Source: an uncultured Mucispirillum sp. (GTDB lineage Bacteria; Chrysiogenota; Deferribacteres; Deferribacterales; Mucispirillaceae). Taken from it: a stretch of 11,149 nucleotides of DNA. Both the position numbers and the translations under genes were made by a program. Where the stretch lies: assembly GCA_937890655.1 (NCBI GenBank), contig CALADT010000205.1:1-11149 (forward strand), given 5' to 3'. Positions within the stretch are counted from its first letter, which is position 1; each line of letters starts with the position of its first letter. Below, in pieces: positions 7,488 through 11,149 of the stretch. The notes below the pieces were generated by a model, which did no database searches, was not told the origin of the DNA, and worked only from the letters and a program-made list of their open reading frames with translations.

Positions 7488-8325
7488 AGTAAGAAGTAAA
7501 CTCTTTGGTGCAATCAGTAAAAACCTGCTTTTATTTAGTGGTGGTTTTATTGTTTTATTTTTTATATTAGTTGCTATTTTTGCACCATTTATTGCTACCC
7601 ATAACCCAGAGGCTGCAAGTATAGAAACTATGTTTTTACCACCTAGTAGTAGCCATATTTTTGGCACGGACGATTTAGGCAGGGATGTTTTTTCCCGTGT
7701 GGTTTACGGCACAAGAATTTCCTTATTTGTAGGGTTTATAGCTGTGGGAATATCCATATTAATAGGTGTTATATTAGGTTTAATAGCGGGCTATTATGGT
7801 GGTATAATTGATAGTATTGTTATGCGTTTTACAGATATTATGTTAAGTTTTCCTACATTTTTTTTAATACTTGCAGTAATAGCTTTTTTAAAACCGTCCA
7901 TAACTAATGTTATGATAGTAATAGGTTTAACAGGGTGGATGGGTGTAGCTAGGCTTGTTCGTGCTGAAGTAATGAGTGTAAAAAATAGAGAATATATAAT
8001 GGCTGCAGTGTTACAGGGTGTTAGTAGTGTAAAAATAATGTTTAAGCATATTTTACCAAATGTTTTATCTCCTGTATTTGTAACAGCCACATTAAGTATA
8101 GCAGGAGCAATACTTTTAGAATCATCACTTAGTTTTTTAGGGCTTGGTGTTCAACCACCTACACCTTCGTGGGGTAATATATTAACAGACGGCCAAAAGC
8201 ACATACTAAACGCATGGTGGCTTTCTTTTTTTCCGGGTATTGCTATTATTATAACGGCTTTAGGATATAATTTATTAGGGGAGGGTTTAAGAGATAGTTT
8301 AGACCCTAAAAATAAAAATGATTAA
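7474..8325 (+). CDS. dppC: ABC transporter permease, DppC/OppC type (peptide/nickel family)
   Basis: Partner permease of the DppB-type protein; the two form the membrane channel of the importer. From ATG 7474 it has 283 residues. A first membrane helix lies at about 19-40, followed by the family signature GTDDLGRDVFSR (64-75) before the core helices. The EAA loop is at 173-196 (EYIMAAVLQGVSSVKIMFKH, then ILPN). Also present are ESSLSFLGLGVQPPTPSWG (216-234) and the typical ending GEGLRDSLDP. It overlaps dppB by 14 nt, so translation is probably coupled. It is followed after 33 nt, without a terminator, by the M66 lipoprotein gene. It looks intact. Confidence 0.93.
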   Translation: MERNKVRSKLFGAISKNLLLFSGGFIVLFFILVAIFAPFIATHNPEAASIETMFLPPSSSHIFGTDDLGRDVFSRVVYGTRISLFVGFIAVGISILIGVILGLIAGYYGGIIDSIVMRFTDIMLSFPTFFLILAVIAFLKPSITNVMIVIGLTGWMGVARLVRAEVMSVKNREYIMAAVLQGVSSVKIMFKHILPNVLSPVFVTATLSIAGAILLESSLSFLGLGVQPPTPSWGNILTDGQKHILNAWWLSFFPGIAIIITALGYNLLGEGLRDSLDPKNKND

Positions 8326-8358
8326 AATAATATTTTCAATATATATGGGAGCTAATAT

Positions 8359-10872
8359 ATGAAAAAAATAGTGTTAGTTTTATTAGTAATATTTATGTTT
8401 ACAGGCTGTGGAGATGATTTAACTTATGAAGTTACATCTTATTCTGATTATTCATCAAATATATCATACCTTGTAGGTTCTAAAAGAGATAAAAGGCTTA
8501 CTTTTTTTGATGTTAATGAATATAAAATGATACGTAGTATCCCAAATAACTTATCAGATAGTAATGGTGGTTTAGCAGGCCGTGTTCAGTTTGCTCAATC
8601 TCATACAATAGACCCAAACAATAACGAAAAACGTAGAGAACCATCATTAGTGCCTAATAGAACAGCACTTTTACTTTTTACTCCACAAGAACATATTGGC
8701 TTGTTAAAAGAGTTAAAAGTTACTGTAAAAAAAGAAACTCATACAAAAGAATTTACTATGCTTCCACCTTTATATATGCCAAAATCAGATTATGCAGGGG
8801 ACGGTTCAAGGCCTGATGTAACATATTCTAAACGTAGTTATAATGTTCAAATACCGTATTATTTCATAGGGCCTGAAATGAATTTAGACTTTAAAGCTAC
8901 AACTTTAGACGGTAGAATATTAGAAGGCACACTCACAGGTAAAGATATTGAATTTGGTGCACCTATTGAATCTGTATTTTTATTTATACGTTTAGGTTTA
9001 TTAACTGACGCACCAGATAAAGTTCCTTATGATTTTTATATGATAAATAGGCCTGCCCATGCAATAGCAGAATATTTTCAAACAATTCCACAAGCACAAA
9101 TGGCAAATGGTTTTTATGAAGCAAGAAAATTACCAAAAGTTATAATAAGTAACGGAACTATATATACAGAAAGTAATCCAAGCCCATACCCTAACCCGTC
9201 AGACCATAGTGGTGATATGCGTGAAGATGTGGCAAAAGCACAGGTAAGTGTAGGTATTAATTTTGCAAATAAAGGTGTTGCAAGTAGCCCATTAAACCAA
9301 AACCATAATATAAACCATGATATGTTTTATTTTACAGTGCACCATACAAGGGGCAAATATGTAAGTGGAATTCAAGAGCATGGTTTAAGTGGTGGTAACG
9401 GTATAGGAACCCTTTATAAGTCTGCCACTAACGAATTTAGCCATGAAGTGGACCATGGTTATGGCAGGGGGCATCATCCATATAAAGATGAAGGTTCAGA
9501 CGGTTCTGTTCATGGATATAGAACAGGCTGGGGTTATGATGCGTATAAAAACAGAATGCGTGCAAATATAGACTGGAAAAATAAAAATGTTGAAGACTAT
9601 ATGTTTTACCAGCACTATATATCAACTTTCCAAAAAACATATAGGTGGAATAACGATAGTATGAATGGTGGTGGTAGTGACAGTGCCATATCCCGATATA
9701 CCCATAGCACAGCAAGAACCACAAGGGATACACAAAAAAACATATCTGGCAGATATTTTCTTGATAATAAATTAACTACTATTGACGGAAAACAGGTATA
9801 TGCCTATAATAAATGGGACCCAGATGCAAGAAAAGTAGTGCAGGTAAAAGAATCTTTTCCATATAAAAATATGTATTTAGGAACTCAAAATGTAGATATT
9901 TTATTAAATGATAAAAAATTAACCATAGCACCAACAGAGTTTCCAAAGGAAGCAAATAAACAGCAGGAATTTCTCACAAAAAAAGTAAAATCTGCTTTTG
10001 GTAATGAATGGCGTGTAACAAATTTTGTAAAAAATAGTGATGGAACCTATGATTTTTATGTAAAAACAGAATTTGCAGAAAAAAGGCCACTTCCTTCTCA
10101 AAAAGGTGTGCCTGTTATTACAATATTAGGTGGATATGACCCAAGCAACCCTGAAAAAACTGTATTATATGAATACTTTAGGGGTAATTATGGTAATATA
10201 TTTGAAAGTTTATTTTTAGATACAAAACCTGCAAGTGTAGATACATATTTACAAATAACATATTATGAAAATAATGGTGTTACTAAACCTACACAGTATG
10301 TAGAATTAGCAAACACAAGATATGAAAAAAATATTATTAATAAACTCCATGTAAATATACCAGAAAGTGATAAACCACAAACTATTACTTTATTTGTAAA
10401 GGGGCAAGAAAAAGGAAAAACAACTATTAATAGAACAGTTTATGATACTCCTATGCCTAAAGCTGTTGTAGTAGGTAAAGAGAATGATTATAAAGATGTT
10501 ATTACAGCAGATGTAAATGGGTTAAATAGTGCACTAGAAAAGCAAGATGTTAAAAGCTATATAGTTACACCTAAAGAAAAAGAGATAATTTTAATACTTG
10601 ATTACCATAATAAAATAAATGAGTTAAAAGGTAACGCCCTAGAAATAGCAAAAAATGTTATTGATAAAAATAGGAAAGTAGAAAGAGTAAATCAGCATAT
10701 AGAAGATAACTATAACGCATTAGAATCAAAAGATATAACAGCCATTAGTAATTTAGAAAAATTAATGGCAGATAATGGCTTAGGTAAAGTGGAATATAAC
10801 TTTAATCATGCTGAATTAAACGGATTCTGTATGGAAGTCTATGGTATGGAAGAAGGGAAAATAATATGTTAG
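8359..10872 (+). CDS. StcE/TagA-like M66 zinc metalloprotease lipoprotein (putative mucinase), frame ends inside a C-terminal lectin
   Basis: Probable surface or periplasmic lipoprotein. It has a short basic start, a hydrophobic segment (4-14) and a lipobox FTGC with Cys17. After a beta-rich N-terminal region comes the catalytic domain. Its zinc site NEFSHEVDHGYGRGHH fits HExxHxxGxxH, with ligands His362, His366 and His372 and general base Glu363. GSVHGY..GWGYD follows, and DSMNGGGSDSAISRYTHS (433-450) looks like the Met-turn region with Met435. The C-terminal part has VPVITILGGYDP (584-595) and NKLHVNIPESDKPQTITL (661-678), which resemble StcE of E. coli and TagA of Vibrio cholerae, proteases cleaving mucin-type glycoproteins. 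Residues about 770-810 are helical and charged. The final 20 residues begin an R-type lectin that continues in another frame. The ATG is preceded by GGGAG at 8347-8351. Family assignment is from recalled motifs; substrate is inferred. Confidence 0.88.
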   Translation: MKKIVLVLLVIFMFTGCGDDLTYEVTSYSDYSSNISYLVGSKRDKRLTFFDVNEYKMIRSIPNNLSDSNGGLAGRVQFAQSHTIDPNNNEKRREPSLVPNRTALLLFTPQEHIGLLKELKVTVKKETHTKEFTMLPPLYMPKSDYAGDGSRPDVTYSKRSYNVQIPYYFIGPEMNLDFKATTLDGRILEGTLTGKDIEFGAPIESVFLFIRLGLLTDAPDKVPYDFYMINRPAHAIAEYFQTIPQAQMANGFYEARKLPKVIISNGTIYTESNPSPYPNPSDHSGDMREDVAKAQVSVGINFANKGVASSPLNQNHNINHDMFYFTVHHTRGKYVSGIQEHGLSGGNGIGTLYKSATNEFSHEVDHGYGRGHHPYKDEGSDGSVHGYRTGWGYDAYKNRMRANIDWKNKNVEDYMFYQHYISTFQKTYRWNNDSMNGGGSDSAISRYTHSTARTTRDTQKNISGRYFLDNKLTTIDGKQVYAYNKWDPDARKVVQVKESFPYKNMYLGTQNVDILLNDKKLTIAPTEFPKEANKQQEFLTKKVKSAFGNEWRVTNFVKNSDGTYDFYVKTEFAEKRPLPSQKGVPVITILGGYDPSNPEKTVLYEYFRGNYGNIFESLFLDTKPASVDTYLQITYYENNGVTKPTQYVELANTRYEKNIINKLHVNIPESDKPQTITLFVKGQEKGKTTINRTVYDTPMPKAVVVGKENDYKDVITADVNGLNSALEKQDVKSYIVTPKEKEIILILDYHNKINELKGNALEIAKNVIDKNRKVERVNQHIEDNYNALESKDITAISNLEKLMADNGLGKVEYNFNHAELNGFCMEVYGMEEGKIIC

Positions 10873-11149
10873 AACTATGGAATGTAATAAACATGAAAAC
10901 CAAAGATGGGCAATAGATAATCAAGGCAGAATCCATTCAGCTTTATTCCCTGAATATTGTTTAGATAGTGCAAAAGTTGATGAATTAAGGTTATGTAGTG
11001 ATAGCAATACTCAAAGGTGGCAAGAAAAACCTGTTGATAATACAGTGGTATTATATGAAAATGTAAACCATAAAAAATGTATTGATAGTAACACACGGTT
11101 AAATAATCATCATATTATTTTATATAATTGTACCACTGGCAACCAAAAC
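10868..11149 (+). pseudogene. Continuation of the M66 protein: R-type (ricin B-like) beta-trefoil lectin in the +1 frame, cut by the window end
   Basis: From about 10868 the +1 frame is open to the last base. It reads VRTMECNKHENQRWAIDNQG, then EYCLDS, LRLCSDSNTQRWQ, KKCIDS and LYNCTTGNQN. These are repeats of the ricin-B type, each with a Cys-x-Asp/Glu opening, a second Cys and a Q-x-W motif: QRW at 10901-10909, QRW at 11012-11020, and a third QN at the very end. The opening of the first repeat (GFCMEV, codons about 10822-10839) is in the upstream M66 frame, so a single domain is split by the frame change at about 10867. There is no separate start codon with a binding site. It is best read as part of the M66 gene disrupted by one extra base, or two missing bases. 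R-type lectins bind galactose/GalNAc-type sugars. Confidence 0.85.

Noticed and set aside
8326..8345. AAAATAATATTTT between dppC and the M66 gene as a terminator
   Set aside because: Short all-AT inverted repeat without a following T run; far weaker than the terminator at 5294-5324.
9436..9480. Assignment of the lipoprotein to the M60 (enhancin-like/SslE) family
   Set aside because: M60 has HExxH with a distant Glu ligand; here the third ligand is a His in HExxHxxGxxH and the flanking blocks match M66 StcE/TagA instead.
1..11149. CRISPR arrays, tRNA or rRNA genes, insertion sequences
   Set aside because: Read for regular repeat-spacer patterns, cloverleaf-like segments and transposase motifs; none found.

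Overview
The window comes from a low-GC (by eye about 30% G+C), Gram-negative, probably host-associated bacterium. The signs are a lipobox-bearing zinc metalloprotease of the StcE/TagA (M66) mucinase type, a complete dTDP-L-rhamnose set as used for LPS or surface glycans, and heavy use of A/T-ending codons. Combined with the order [acidic, TPR-like C-terminus]-aroQ-pepP, this makes an intestinal mucus dweller such as Mucispirillum (Deferribacterota) my best guess. I hold that only loosely, and no 16S or other marker gene is present.

Layout. Positions 2-1844 hold a compact housekeeping run: the 3' end of an acidic protein, aroQ (type II dehydroquinase), and an M24 Xaa-Pro aminopeptidase whose last 31 codons lie in another frame. 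Positions 1880-5324 form a self-contained rfbACBD (rmlACBD) operon. It has an extended -10 promoter in front, gaps of 1 to 4 nt between genes, and a 12-bp-stem rho-independent terminator behind. Positions 5325-5747 are very AT-rich and hold no recognisable gene. Positions 5748-6392 on the minus strand carry the relic of a monofunctional catalase: truncated at both ends, with one frameshift and two in-frame stops. A TTGACA promoter then starts a second plus-strand unit: dppB-like and dppC-like ABC peptide permeases that overlap by 14 nt, followed 33 nt later by a large M66-family lipoprotein.

The M66 protein has a metzincin-type HExxHxxGxxH zinc site and a candidate Met-turn. Its reading frame stops at 10872, inside the first repeat of a C-terminal ricin-type (R-type) beta-trefoil lectin. 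The rest of the lectin continues in the +1 frame to the window end. The intended product therefore appears to be a surface mucinase carrying a sugar-binding domain, made together with a peptide importer.

Three of the protein-coding loci (pepP, catalase, M66-lectin) carry frame disruptions, and each is equivalent to one extra (or two missing) nucleotides. This points either to ongoing gene decay in a host-adapted genome or to consensus errors in the assembly. The catalase relic, with its extra nonsense codons and lost ends, is certainly real decay.
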